Origin: Corallococcus interemptor
GTDB lineage: Bacteria > Myxococcota > Myxococcia > Myxococcales > Myxococcaceae
Assembly: GCF_003668875.1 (NCBI RefSeq)
Contig: NZ_RAWM01000004.1
Location: 84,212 to 148,211 of the forward strand
DNA: 64,000 nucleotides
Reading direction: 5' to 3'
In this document: positions 17,781 through 26,742 of the stretch, one piece after another
How positions within the stretch are numbered: position 1 is the stretch's first letter
How the letters are laid out: each line of letters starts with the position of its first letter
Made by a program: the position numbers and the translations under genes
Notes under the pieces: generated by a model
Seen by the model: only the letters and a program-made list of their open reading frames with translations
The model's database searches: none
What the model was told of the DNA's origin: nothing

Positions 17781-18182
17781 ATGACCTCCCCCACCGACAC
17801 GCAGGACCCGTACGAGCGCATCTACCGCGTCTGCGAACAGGTGCCGTCCGGGCAGGTGGCGACGTACGGAGACATCGCCACCATCGTCGGCGGCGCCTGC
17901 GATGCGCGCACCGTGGGCCATGCAATGGCGGCGCTGGGGTCGCGCGCGGCGACGGTGCCCTGGCAGCGCATCATCAACCGCACGGGAGGCATCAGCACCT
18001 CCGGCCACCGTCAGCGTGAGCTGCTGGAGGCAGAGGGCGTCGCCTTCGACGACGCGGGCCACGTCCGCATGGACGCGCATCACTGGAAGGGCCCGAGCGA
18101 GGCCTGGGCCCGCGCCCACGGCTTCAGCGTGCTGCCGCCCCGGGACGCACCCGCGCCCTCCGCGCAGCTCACGCTCTTCTAG
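17781..18182 (+). CDS. Alkyltransferase-like DNA repair protein (ATL)
   Basis: A 133-residue member of the MGMT DNA-binding family. It has the recognition helix and arginine finger (CDARTVGHAMAALG) and the family motif VPWQRIINRTGGIS. The active-site Cys of true O6-alkylguanine methyltransferases (PCHR) is Trp61 here (PWQR), which defines alkyltransferase-like proteins. ATLs bind O6-alkylguanine, flip it out without repairing it, and hand the lesion to nucleotide excision repair. Length fits the ATL group. It stands alone on the plus strand. Confidence 0.9.
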   Translation: MTSPTDTQDPYERIYRVCEQVPSGQVATYGDIATIVGGACDARTVGHAMAALGSRAATVPWQRIINRTGGISTSGHRQRELLEAEGVAFDDAGHVRMDAHHWKGPSEAWARAHGFSVLPPRDAPAPSAQLTLF

Positions 18183-18303
18183 CGCCCACGGAGCGTCCGG
18201 GCGGCCGGGCACGAGGGAACAGCGCTCGCCAGGCCGTCTGCTTTTCACGGCGGAACAAAGACGGCAGCCTCGGGTCCCAGCTCACTCCTTGGACCTCCGA
18301 CGA

Positions 18304-18849
18304 ATGTCCTCTCCCCTGCTCCGCTGGGGCCTCGTGCTCCTGGTCTGTCTCCTGGCCCCCGTGGGGTTCGCGAAGGAAGTGAAGGTCCGCAAGGCCAAGG
18401 CGAAGGGCCCGCGGCTGGTGCGGATCCACAGCGGCCACCGGCTCCATCGGGACGCGGCGGCGGCCTTCGAGCGCATGGCGGCCGAGGCGCGCACGGCGGG
18501 TCAGCCCCTGCTCGTCACCAGCGGGTGGCGTTCGTATCAGCAGCAGCGCTTCCTGTGGCGCCGCTACCGCAAGGGGCTGGGGCCCAAGGCGGCGCGGCCG
18601 GGCCGCTCCAATCACAACCGTGGGCTCGCGGTGGACCTTGTTGTCGGCAGCGAGGAAGCGTCCCCCACGTATGATTGGCTCGCGGGCAATGCCTGCCGCT
18701 TCGGCTTCCGCCGCACCGTGGCCTCGGAGCCGTGGCACTGGGAGTTCCGGCCGAAGAGCACCCTCGCGCCCGACGACGGCGTGGACTGCCTGGGCCGCCC
18801 CCTGGACGTCGAGCCCACGCCCGCCGTGGTCCGCCAGGACGCGAGCTAG
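18304..18849 (+). CDS. D-alanyl-D-alanine carboxypeptidase, VanY/M15 family
   Basis: A 181-residue exported zinc peptidase that would trim D-Ala from peptidoglycan stem peptides. Residues 1-23 are a signal peptide (LLRWGLVLLVCLLAPVGFA). The M15B core is complete: TSGWRSYQQQRFLW, then SNHNRGLAVDL with zinc ligands His104 and Asp111, and the last ligand His145 in SEPWHWEF with catalytic Glu142 before it. The chosen ATG (18304) sits just after CTCCGACGA; the upstream open frame is the shadow of the ATL gene. It converges with the histidine kinase gene, with only nine bases between them. Confidence 0.88.
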   Translation: MSSPLLRWGLVLLVCLLAPVGFAKEVKVRKAKAKGPRLVRIHSGHRLHRDAAAAFERMAAEARTAGQPLLVTSGWRSYQQQRFLWRRYRKGLGPKAARPGRSNHNRGLAVDLVVGSEEASPTYDWLAGNACRFGFRRTVASEPWHWEFRPKSTLAPDDGVDCLGRPLDVEPTPAVVRQDAS

Positions 18850-18858
18850 GCGAAGCCC

Positions 18859-20907
18859 TCAGTGGGACGGGCGGGGCGGCAGCTCCACGATGAACTTCGC
18901 GCCGTGCCCCGGCTCGCTCTCCACGCGGATGCTTCCGCCGTGCGCTTCGATGATCCGCCGCGTGATGAAGAGCCCCAGGCCGAGCCCTCCGTAGTTGCGC
19001 GAGGAGGCGCGCTCGAAGCGCTCGAAGATGCGGGCCTGGGATTCGATGGGAATGCCCATGCCGTGGTCCGTCACGATGAGCCGTGCCATTCCGTCGTGGC
19101 TCGTCACCTCCATCCGGATGGGGCTCCCCGCGCCGTACTTCATCGCGTTGGTGAGCAGGTTGAGCATGACCTGCTCCATCCGCAGCCGGTCCCAGTGCCC
19201 CCACACCGGCTCGCGGCTCACCAGCTCGAACTCGCAGCCCGCCTTGTGGAACTGCTCCGCGACGTGGCCCGCGACGTGACTCGCCACCGCCACCAGGTCC
19301 ATGTCCTCCAGGCGCAGGTCCAACCGCTTCTCGTTGATGCGGGAGACGTCGAGCAGGTGGTCCGCCAGGTGCGCCAGCCGCTGGAGCTGCTCCTTGAAGA
19401 CCTCCAGCATCTTCGACATCCGCTCCTTGGACAGGGGGCGCGAGCCCATGAGGTTGGACTCCAGCTGCTGCAGGCGCAGCCGCATGGAGGTCAGCGGGGT
19501 CTTCAGCTCATGCGACGCGATGGACAGGAACTCGTCCCGCGCGCGGATGGACTCCTGCGCCGAGCAATAGAGCTGGGCGTTGTCGATGGAGAAGGCCGCC
19601 CGACGCCCGAGCTCCTCCATCAGGGCCAGCTCATCCGGCGCGAACGCGCGCCCCGGCTCGGAGGAGAGGAGGTACAGCACCCCCAGCGTGCGGCCTCGCG
19701 CCTGGAGCGGCACACCGAGCGAAGGCCGCCCCTGGAGCGACCTCACCTCCGCCCACCGGACCTCCGCCAGTGCCTCGGCGTCCAGCAGCCCCTGTGATGC
19801 GTCCGAGGCCTCCGGCCTGCCGGTGGCCAGCACCCGGGACGGACCATGCGGAGCCTCCGGGCGCGGAGGGTGGAGCCGCAGGAACTCCCGCACGCTGGCG
19901 CCGCGGGCTGGCGAACGGTCCGCCACCGCCACGGGCCGCAGCACCACGCTGTCCGTCCTCAAGAAGAAGACACACAGGTCCGCCATGAGCGGCACGGCCA
20001 GCTTCGCGACGCGCTGGAGCGTCGTCTCCGGATCCAACGACGCCACCAGCTCGCGGCTCGCCTCGGCCAGGAACCGCTGGGACGCCTCCATCCGCTTGCG
20101 CTCGGTCACGTCGGTGAGCACCGCGAGCGAGCGGACCATCTGGCCCGCGTCATCCCGCTCCACGATGGCGGACAGGAGGACGTCCATCACCTGCCCGTTC
20201 TTCTTCACGACCTGGTACGGCACGTCCCGGGACCAGCCGGTCTTGAAGTACTCGGGGAGGACGACCTCGCGGGCGTACCGCTGGGACTCCGGCGTCAGGA
20301 ACTCCACCGACTCGCGCCCGAGCACCTCGCCGCGCTCGTAGCCCATCGTGTCCAACCAGTAATCACTGACGCTGATGAGCCGTCCGTGCGTATCAATGGA
20401 GTGCATCATCACGGGCGTGCTGTTGTAGAGCGACCGGTACTTCGTGGCGCCCTCCCGCGCCGCGTCCTCGGCCCGCTTGAGGTCGGTGACGTCGCTGACG
20501 ACGGACACACCGCCGCGCACCCGGCCAATCTCGTCACGGACAGGACTGGAGCTGACGTGCAGCCAGGTCCCCGCCGGCCGCTCTGCGTTGCGCAGGAAGA
20601 CCGCCGCGCGGCTGATGGATTCGCCTTTCAGGGCCCGGCTCATGGGCAGCTGGTCGGACGGATAGAGCGTGACCTGGTCCGGCAGGTGGAGCCCGTAGTG
20701 CGCCGGCCACCGGCTGACGGGCTCGTCGGTGGCTCCCATGCCCAGGATGGACTCCGCCTTCGGGTTGATGAACACCAGGTGCTGGAACTCATCCGCCACC
20801 AGCAGCCCCTCACCCATGCTGGCGAGCACGGCATCCAGCAGAAGGCTGTGCCCTGGCGGCGGGGCCCGCTGGGGCTGAGGCGTAGGGCTGTCGTGCAGGC
20901 GGTCCAT
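18859..20907 (-). CDS. Soluble hybrid-sensing histidine kinase (PAS-PAS-GAF-HisKA-HATPase)
   Basis: A 682-residue sensor kinase without membrane segments. Order: PAS 1 (about 15-145, LDAVLASMGEGLLVADEFQH), PAS 2 (about 150-275, ending DVTERKR), GAF (about 290-440), HisKA with the phospho-accepting His in IASHELKTPLTS, then HATPase_c with N-box LLTNAMKYG, G1 box DHGMGIP and G2 box GGLGLGLFI. All catalytic motifs are intact. No receiver domain or response-regulator gene is adjacent, so it is an orphan kinase, common in myxobacteria. ATG 20907 (MDRLHDSP) is preferred to the upstream 21009 start, whose leader looks non-coding. Confidence 0.92.
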   Translation of the reverse strand: MDRLHDSPTPQPQRAPPPGHSLLLDAVLASMGEGLLVADEFQHLVFINPKAESILGMGATDEPVSRWPAHYGLHLPDQVTLYPSDQLPMSRALKGESISRAAVFLRNAERPAGTWLHVSSSPVRDEIGRVRGGVSVVSDVTDLKRAEDAAREGATKYRSLYNSTPVMMHSIDTHGRLISVSDYWLDTMGYERGEVLGRESVEFLTPESQRYAREVVLPEYFKTGWSRDVPYQVVKKNGQVMDVLLSAIVERDDAGQMVRSLAVLTDVTERKRMEASQRFLAEASRELVASLDPETTLQRVAKLAVPLMADLCVFFLRTDSVVLRPVAVADRSPARGASVREFLRLHPPRPEAPHGPSRVLATGRPEASDASQGLLDAEALAEVRWAEVRSLQGRPSLGVPLQARGRTLGVLYLLSSEPGRAFAPDELALMEELGRRAAFSIDNAQLYCSAQESIRARDEFLSIASHELKTPLTSMRLRLQQLESNLMGSRPLSKERMSKMLEVFKEQLQRLAHLADHLLDVSRINEKRLDLRLEDMDLVAVASHVAGHVAEQFHKAGCEFELVSREPVWGHWDRLRMEQVMLNLLTNAMKYGAGSPIRMEVTSHDGMARLIVTDHGMGIPIESQARIFERFERASSRNYGGLGLGLFITRRIIEAHGGSIRVESEPGHGAKFIVELPPRPSH

Positions 20908-21085
20908 GGAACGCGCGAAGGGGAACGGACTTCTTCCTTCAACGATGGGGGCTCGCCCGCCCATGCGCCAGACACAGCCTCCCGAGGAGCGGAGCGCTGA
21001 CTCCTCCATCCAGTCGATGCGCGTCCGTGGCTGCCGTTGGGGGCCGAGCGTGAGCCTGCCGCGCCGTTCGCGGCGCTGACGCCCG

Positions 21086-22297
21086 TCAGTCTCCGAGCGC
21101 TTCGAGCAGGGCCGCCCGGAGCGCCTTCCGGTTCTCCGGGAAGCGCTGGTTGGGATAGGGACGCGCGCCGCTCAGGATGTCCGCGTACTGCTGATACATG
21201 GGGTCGGAGCGCGCGGGCTCCTGCTGGTAGAAGGCGCGGTTGGCCTGGAGCAGGTAGCGGGGCCGGGTGCCCTGGGGGGCGTCCTTGCTGAACGCGATGA
21301 GGCTGCGCGTCTCCGGGGTCTGCATGAACGACGTGAAGGCCCGGGCATCCTCCGCGCACGTCCCGGTGCAGTTCGCGTTGACCACCAGCGCATCCACGAA
21401 GACCGCCGGAGCCGAGCCCGCGCCCAGCGGCACGGAGACGACCTCCGGCAGCGGCATCGTGGGCTGGGCCTGGAGGATGTAGAACAGGCGCTCGGTGTAG
21501 CCCATGAACCCGTTGGCCTGCTCCTTCGCGAAGGCCTCCTCCGCCACCGTGTTGTCCGCGTAGCTGCCATCCAGACACGGGTTGACGCCCGCCTCCAGCG
21601 AGCAGCTGTCGACGACCTCCGAGAGCGCGCTCACCGTCGGCGGATCGAGCGGCAGGGAGATGGCGCTCGCGAGCGCATCCCCCGGGTGCGTATCCAGCCA
21701 GGCATCCAGGTACGTGGAAGGCAGCGTCCAGCTGCTGTCGAAGTTCGTCGCCAGCGGGCGCTTGCCGGGAGCCGCCTCGCGGAGGATGCGCACCAGCGAG
21801 GTGCTGTCGGTGGCGGACCGGACGGCCGAGGTCCGCGAGTAGACGACGTAGGTGCACAGATAGGTGGGCACGCCGTAGTTCGCGCCGTCAATGCGGACGG
21901 CCTCTTCCGCCGCCGGATGCATGACGCCCGGCTCCAGCGTGACGGGCTGGATCCACCCCTTCGCCGCGAGCGAGCCGAGCACCAGCGTGTCCACCTCCAC
22001 CACCTGGGCGGCCTCGGCCTGCGCGCCCAGGAGCCGGTTGAGCTTTCCGCCGTCGTCCAGATCATAGACATCCTGGTTGAGGTCAAACACGACATCCAGG
22101 TCGATGTCCGGATGGGCCTGCTCGAAGTCCGCCTCCAATCGCTGCTCCAGGCTGGCGAAGCTGTCTCCCGCGGAGTCGGGGATGTATGGGAACAGGACTG
22201 CCTTCAGCGGACGCCTGGGCGTGGGGTCAGGGTCGGTGGAATCCGAGCACGCACTCAGGACCAGGACGGCGGGGCAGATCAGGGCTTTCCAACTCAT
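21086..22297 (-). CDS. Thiaminase I-like (thiamine pyridinylase-like) lipoprotein
   Basis: A 403-residue predicted lipoprotein (lipobox LVLSAC, Cys17) with a periplasmic-binding-protein-like body. Several features match thiaminase I, the secreted enzyme that splits thiamine by swapping its thiazole for a nucleophile. The opening is KAVLFPYIPD; VEVDTLVLGSLAAKGWIQPV precedes YGVPTYLCTYVVYSR, whose Cys148 aligns with the catalytic Cys of the Bacillus/Paenibacillus enzymes; and GFMGYTERLFYI holds Glu269, at the spacing (about 121 residues) expected for the general-base Glu. No transport permease or ATPase is adjacent, which argues against an ABC binding protein. Activity is inferred. Catalytic residues are from memory of the family. 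Confidence 0.6.
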   Translation of the reverse strand: MSWKALICPAVLVLSACSDSTDPDPTPRRPLKAVLFPYIPDSAGDSFASLEQRLEADFEQAHPDIDLDVVFDLNQDVYDLDDGGKLNRLLGAQAEAAQVVEVDTLVLGSLAAKGWIQPVTLEPGVMHPAAEEAVRIDGANYGVPTYLCTYVVYSRTSAVRSATDSTSLVRILREAAPGKRPLATNFDSSWTLPSTYLDAWLDTHPGDALASAISLPLDPPTVSALSEVVDSCSLEAGVNPCLDGSYADNTVAEEAFAKEQANGFMGYTERLFYILQAQPTMPLPEVVSVPLGAGSAPAVFVDALVVNANCTGTCAEDARAFTSFMQTPETRSLIAFSKDAPQGTRPRYLLQANRAFYQQEPARSDPMYQQYADILSGARPYPNQRFPENRKALRAALLEALGD

Positions 22298-22378
22298 GAC
22301 GGGGACCTCTCCAGGAAGGGACGCCCGCGGGTGCGCGAGCGATCTGGCGAGGAATGATTACCCGGCAATCCGAGAGCA

Positions 22379-23365
22379 TCAAAGGAAGGCACGCATGGCG
22401 GAGACGACCTCCGCCTGCCGCGTGAGCCAGAGGTAGTGCCCCGCGCCCGGGAGCGTCACGACCTTCCAGTTCGGCAGGCTCCTGAGCAGCGCGTCCTGGG
22501 CGGCCTCGTGCTGACGCAGCTCCGGAAGGAAGGCCCGGGCCCGCTCGCGCAGGTCCGCGGGGACGCCCTCCGACTGGGACAGGAACTCCACCCACCCCGC
22601 GAACGCCTGCTCATCGGAGATGGCCAGCACGGGGCATTGAATCTTCGCGTAGTCCGGGAGGGCCGAGCCCCGGATGGCCTGCTCCGTGGCCTCCGGCTGG
22701 CGGTGGTAGCGCAGGTACGCGCCGGTCGCGGCGTCGAACTCGTACGCGTGATCAATCTCGTGCGGTGGGAACGGTCCGCCCAGGTCGCGCGCCAGCAGCG
22801 CCGTCACCGCCTCACGTGACGGCTGCCCGTCGAGCACGGTGAACGGCAGCGGCGGCAGCGGACCGGGCTTCAGGAACGCGGCGATCTCCCCCTTGTTGTC
22901 CGTGGCGTCCAGGAAGATGAGCCCCTCCACGCGCTCCGGATGGTTCAACCCCATCCAGTTCAGCTCATCCCCCGCGAGCGAGTGCCCCGCGAGCGTCGCC
23001 TTCGCGAGCCCCAGTCCCTCCATCGCTGCCAGCACGTCGTGCCCCAGCGTCGCGCTGTCGTAGCCGGTCGCTGGCCAGCTCGAAGCGCCGAAGCCGCGCC
23101 GGGTGAACGCATAGACGTGGTGCGTGGCGGTGAACTCCGGCGCCAGCACGTCGAAGACATGGGCCGTGCTCCCCAGGCCCGGCAGGAACACCAGCGCCGG
23201 CCCCTTGCCACCGTAGTCGAGCACCTCCAGCTCGACCTCCGGAGCCACCCGCACCCGCTTCACCTGGTGCAGCGGATCCTCCGTGCCTCCAGGAGGCGAT
23301 GACGGCGTGGTCGCACAAGCCGAAAGCAACAGCACCCAAGACAGACGGAGCCAGGAGATTCGCAT
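22379..23365 (-). CDS. Alpha/beta-hydrolase lipoprotein
   Basis: A 328-residue serine hydrolase with a lipoprotein signal (MRISWLRLSWVLLLSAC). The fold-defining motifs are present: oxyanion segment ALVFLPGLGSTAHVFD, nucleophile elbow AGHSLAGDE (Gly-His-Ser-Leu-Ala), an acid in CPVLAISDEQAF, and the catalytic His in LPGAGHYLWLT. Substrate unknown. The nucleophile motif GHSLAG is slightly unusual, with Ala at the last position (GxSxA). It follows the thiaminase-like gene on the same strand with an 81-base gap; whether they share a transcript is not clear. Confidence 0.82.
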   Translation of the reverse strand: MRISWLRLSWVLLLSACATTPSSPPGGTEDPLHQVKRVRVAPEVELEVLDYGGKGPALVFLPGLGSTAHVFDVLAPEFTATHHVYAFTRRGFGASSWPATGYDSATLGHDVLAAMEGLGLAKATLAGHSLAGDELNWMGLNHPERVEGLIFLDATDNKGEIAAFLKPGPLPPLPFTVLDGQPSREAVTALLARDLGGPFPPHEIDHAYEFDAATGAYLRYHRQPEATEQAIRGSALPDYAKIQCPVLAISDEQAFAGWVEFLSQSEGVPADLRERARAFLPELRQHEAAQDALLRSLPNWKVVTLPGAGHYLWLTRQAEVVSAMRAFL

Positions 23366-23472
23366 GGGCGGAAACCTTTGCACGGCCGGCCACGACAACG
23401 AAACTGCCTCAAAGGGCCTGCTCGGCTTCAACGCAAATTTCCACCCCTCGCTGAATCCCCCTCTGGAGAGAG

Positions 23473-24396
23473 ATGATGCGCTCGAATTGGATGACGTGGT
23501 CCCCCGCCCTGCTGGTCTCCGCGGGCCTGATGCTGGCCGCGTGCGGAGGTCCGGAGCTGGAGGTTCCCACCCAGGACGTGTCTGCCATTGGCACGGTGGA
23601 GGGCGAAGCGAACTCGCCCATCTATGACCGTGCTCGCGCGTTCGCGGCCGCCAATCCCAAGCGCGACGGCGGTTCGTGGAACCAGTGGTGCGGTTCGCTG
23701 ATGGTCCGCTTCGGCCAGCTTCCGGACTCCGCCGTGCGCCCCACGGCCATCGAGGCCTACCGCGCATCGCGCATCGTCTCCACGGACGCGTCCAAGGCGC
23801 TGACGGGGGCCTTCCACTGGTGGGACATCGGCTCCGCGGGCCACGTGGGCGCGGACCTGAACGGCGGCGGCGGCACGGTGTTCATGGCCACGTACAACCT
23901 GGCCCAGTCGTGGGGAGATGCGATTGGCGTCAACAGCGTGTCGGGCTACTCGGCGAAGACGGGGGCGCGGTACCTGGGTTGGTCCATGGACTACGCGGGC
24001 GGAACCATCGCGGGGGGTGGCCAGGCGCCGGGCGGCGGCACCAGCAGCCTGCCGCAGACGACCACGGAGTTCGACGGCATCCCGGGTGAAATCTATTACA
24101 AGCGCATCCAGACGGTGGGCCAGCGCGACTACGGCTACACGGGCCCCATCGACGGCGTGACGGGTCCGGCCACGGAGAAGATCCGCGTGCGCATCACCGC
24201 GCGCGAACTGAACCGCCGCGGCAGTCCCCGCACCTCCGCCGAGGACGATGGCATCCCGGGCTCCATCTACTGGACCCGCGTGCAGACGGTGGGCCGCGCG
24301 TTCGGCTACACCGGCCCCATCGACGGCATCCCCGGCCCGAACACGTACAAGGCCGAGCACCAGATCTGCGCGTACGCCGTGAACCGCGCGTTCTGA
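23473..24396 (+). CDS. Lipoprotein with CHAP-like amidase region and two repeated C-terminal modules
   Basis: A 307-residue predicted lipoprotein (lipobox LMLAAC). Residues ~45-180 look like a small CHAP/NlpC-type cysteine hydrolase as found in phage endolysins: GGSWNQWCGSLMVRFG provides a Cys, AFHWWDIGSAGHVGADL a His, and YLGWSMDYAGG closes the region. Two copies of a ~45-residue module follow (DGIPGEIYYKRIQTVGQ...GYTGPIDGV and DGIPGSIYWTRVQTVGR...GYTGPIDGI), resembling peptidoglycan-binding repeats. A cell-wall hydrolase, perhaps used in predation or wall turnover, is the best guess. Two ATGs are adjacent (23473 and 23476). Confidence 0.7.
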   Translation: MMRSNWMTWSPALLVSAGLMLAACGGPELEVPTQDVSAIGTVEGEANSPIYDRARAFAAANPKRDGGSWNQWCGSLMVRFGQLPDSAVRPTAIEAYRASRIVSTDASKALTGAFHWWDIGSAGHVGADLNGGGGTVFMATYNLAQSWGDAIGVNSVSGYSAKTGARYLGWSMDYAGGTIAGGGQAPGGGTSSLPQTTTEFDGIPGEIYYKRIQTVGQRDYGYTGPIDGVTGPATEKIRVRITARELNRRGSPRTSAEDDGIPGSIYWTRVQTVGRAFGYTGPIDGIPGPNTYKAEHQICAYAVNRAF

Positions 24397-24419
24397 CCGA
24401 GCATGAGGCCCGACGGCGC

Positions 24420-24442
24420 GGTGCGTGATCCACTCACGCACC
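24420..24442 (+). terminator. Hairpin downstream of the CHAP-like lipoprotein gene
   Basis: A perfect 9-bp stem (GGTGCGTGA / TCACGCACC) with a 5-base loop, extended on each side by GGCG/CGCC with one bulge. It begins 24 bases after the stop codon at 24396. There is no T-tract, so it is a terminator-like hairpin rather than a textbook intrinsic terminator. Confidence 0.5.
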
Positions 24443-24501
24443 GTCGCCATGCATGGGCGCGCCGGGGTAGCGTGCGGACCTCTCCACGGAAGAGGGGGCC
24501 C

Positions 24502-26742
24502 ATGCGCGTCGTACCGTCCGTCCTGGAATCCGTCACCGTTCACGCCGAGGGCGCGCTGTGCACACGCGCGTTCGTGCTCTCGCCCGAGAACGGACACCTG
24601 CCTGGCCAGGTCCGCGTCGACGGACTGCCCCTGGCGCTGCGCACGGGCTCGTTGCGTGCCCGCGTGGTGGAGGGGCCCGCGGACCTGCTCGTCCGCGACC
24701 TCAAGCCCACGTTCGACGTACGGCTGCCGCCGGAGTCGGAGCTGCCCGCGGAGCAGCACGCGCTCGAGGCGGCGGAGGCGGCCCTGTCCGCCGTGCATGG
24801 CCGGCTGGAGCGGGTGCGCTCGGAGATCAAGGCGCTCCGGAACCTGACGCCCACCTGGCCCGCCCAGCGCAAGGGCCAGCCTCCGCGCGAAGCCCCGCTG
24901 GCCGCGATGCTGTCGCTCACCGGCTTCGTGGACGCGGAGCTGGCGGAGCTGCAGGCGCAGGAGCTGGACCTGGAGCGCCAGCACCGCGACGCCACGAACG
25001 AGCTGGAGCTGCGCCGCCGCCGCGTGCAGGAGCTGTCCTCCGCGAGGAACGTGGACCGGGCCCGGCTGTTCCGCGCGGCGCTGCTCACGCTCTCCGGCCC
25101 CATCGCCGCGAACGCGGACGCGCGCCTGGTGCTGGAGTACGCGGTGGCCGGCGCGCGCTGGGTGCCCACGTATGACCTGCGCCTGCCGCGCACGCTGGAG
25201 GAAGGCACGCTGCGCATGCGCGCCGCCATCCTCCAGCGGACCGGCGAGGACTGGACGGGAGTACGGCTGGCCGTCTCCACCGCGAGCCTGGAGCGGCGCG
25301 CGGAGGTGCCGGAGCTGAAGTCGCTGCGCATCGGCCGCAGTCAGCCGCCACCCGCGCGCTCCGGGTGGCGTGAGCCCGCGCCCGGCCTGGAGGAGCTGTT
25401 CGCCGGCTACGACGCCGCGCACGTGGCCCGGCCGGAGTCCGTCCCCGCCAGGCCCCTACCGCCTCCGATGTTCGAGGAGCCGGAGCCGGAAGCGGATGAA
25501 GACGCGTACGAGCAGGAGCAGCCGTACAAGGAGATGGCGACGTTCGGAGGCGCGGCCCCCGGTGGCGCACCGCCCAGCGTGTCCGCTCCGCCTCCGATGC
25601 CACCGCCCATGGCGGCCCCCAAGTCCTCGGGAGCATTCCTCGTGGGAGGCGCCCGTCCGTCGTCGCCCCGTCGCAGCGCCGCGCCGGCCGTGAGCATGCC
25701 CGCGTCCCGGGGCGGTGGTGGCGGCATGGACCGCATGAAGAGCAAGAAGCGCGCGGTCGAGGTGGACGAACTCGAAGAAGCGCCGATGGCGGACATGGCG
25801 ATGGACGAAGGAGGCGGCGCCGGTGATGAGCTCCGGCGCGCGGCGGGCCTGGAGCCGGCGGACGGCCTGTTCGACTACGACTCGCTGACGCTCGCCTCCG
25901 CGGCCTCTTCCGCGCAGCGCGGCCGGCTGCGCCCCCGTCCCGCGCTCGTCTCGCAGGCGATGCTGTCACTCACCGCGGTGAGCGTGCAGGTGGAGGTGGT
26001 GCGTCTGGAGGCCCAGGCCTTCATGTTCGCCGACGCCGTGCACATGGTGACGCCGCCCACCTGGTCCGTGCCGCCGCGAGAGTCCGCCCGGCACTTCGAT
26101 GCGCGCTTCGACGCGGAGGCCGTCGCGGACGTGCCGTCCGATGGCGCGTGGCACACCGTGCCCATGCTGACGGTGCCCCTGGAGCTCAAGGTCGAGTACG
26201 TCTGCGTGCCCTCCGTGGAGCCCCGCGTCTTCCGCACGGTGCGCCTGGACAACGCGTCGCCGCATCCGCTGCTGGCGGGGCCCGTGGACGTGACGCTCGG
26301 GGACGAGTTCCTGATGACGTCCCCTCTGCCCACGCTGGGGCCGGGCGAGACGCAGCGGCTGGGCCTGGGCGTGGAGGAGGCGCTCCAGGTGGCGCGCAAC
26401 ACGCGCTTCGAGGAGGCCTCCGGCGGCATGTTCGGCAACAGCACGGTGCTCACGCACCATGTCTCCGTGGAGGTGGCCAACCACCTCTCCCGCCCCGCGA
26501 ACATCGCCATCTCCGAGCGCATTGGCGCGGTCCCCGAGTCCCAGAAGGACCTCAAGGTGGAGGAGGCGGAGGTGGTGCCGCCCTGGCAGAAGCCCACGCC
26601 GCTGCCGGGTGAGGCGCCGGTGGAGGGCGAGCGGGTGTGGCGCGTGAGCGTCCCCGCCGGAGAGAAGCGTTCGATGAAGGCGACGTGGGTCGTGAAGCTG
26701 CCCTCCAGCAAGATGCTGAACGGCGGGAACCGGAGGACGTGA
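24502..26742 (+). CDS. DUF4139/DUF4140 protein, first of a tandem pair
   Basis: A 746-residue protein of the DUF4139 (MuiA-like) family, function unknown. The N-terminal strand-rich segment (SVTVHAEGALCTR, DUF4140) is followed by a long coiled coil (about 85-210), then the DUF4139 core (VLEYAVAGARWVPTYDLRLPRTL, LQRTGEDWTGVRLAVSTA). A ~190-residue insert rich in Pro, Ala and Met (around 300-470) splits the core; the rest (VSVQVEVVRLEAQAF to MKATWVVKLPSS) completes the beta domain. No signal peptide or membrane helix. Start ATG 24502 follows AGAGGGGGCCC. Its stop overlaps the next start as TGATG. Confidence 0.8.
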   Translation: MRVVPSVLESVTVHAEGALCTRAFVLSPENGHLPGQVRVDGLPLALRTGSLRARVVEGPADLLVRDLKPTFDVRLPPESELPAEQHALEAAEAALSAVHGRLERVRSEIKALRNLTPTWPAQRKGQPPREAPLAAMLSLTGFVDAELAELQAQELDLERQHRDATNELELRRRRVQELSSARNVDRARLFRAALLTLSGPIAANADARLVLEYAVAGARWVPTYDLRLPRTLEEGTLRMRAAILQRTGEDWTGVRLAVSTASLERRAEVPELKSLRIGRSQPPPARSGWREPAPGLEELFAGYDAAHVARPESVPARPLPPPMFEEPEPEADEDAYEQEQPYKEMATFGGAAPGGAPPSVSAPPPMPPPMAAPKSSGAFLVGGARPSSPRRSAAPAVSMPASRGGGGGMDRMKSKKRAVEVDELEEAPMADMAMDEGGGAGDELRRAAGLEPADGLFDYDSLTLASAASSAQRGRLRPRPALVSQAMLSLTAVSVQVEVVRLEAQAFMFADAVHMVTPPTWSVPPRESARHFDARFDAEAVADVPSDGAWHTVPMLTVPLELKVEYVCVPSVEPRVFRTVRLDNASPHPLLAGPVDVTLGDEFLMTSPLPTLGPGETQRLGLGVEEALQVARNTRFEEASGGMFGNSTVLTHHVSVEVANHLSRPANIAISERIGAVPESQKDLKVEEAEVVPPWQKPTPLPGEAPVEGERVWRVSVPAGEKRSMKATWVVKLPSSKMLNGGNRRT

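Noticed and set aside
17197..17925. A single 242-codon frame including the toxin domain, taken as a complete gene
   Set aside because: The upstream ~130 residues are Arg-rich non-coding-like sequence without a signal peptide, whereas a clean lipoprotein signal with a ribosome site lies in another frame at 17573.
21086..22297. Reading the 403-residue lipoprotein as a plain ABC transporter substrate-binding protein
   Set aside because: No permease or ATPase genes nearby and the Cys148/Glu269 pattern fits thiaminase I better, although this remains uncertain.
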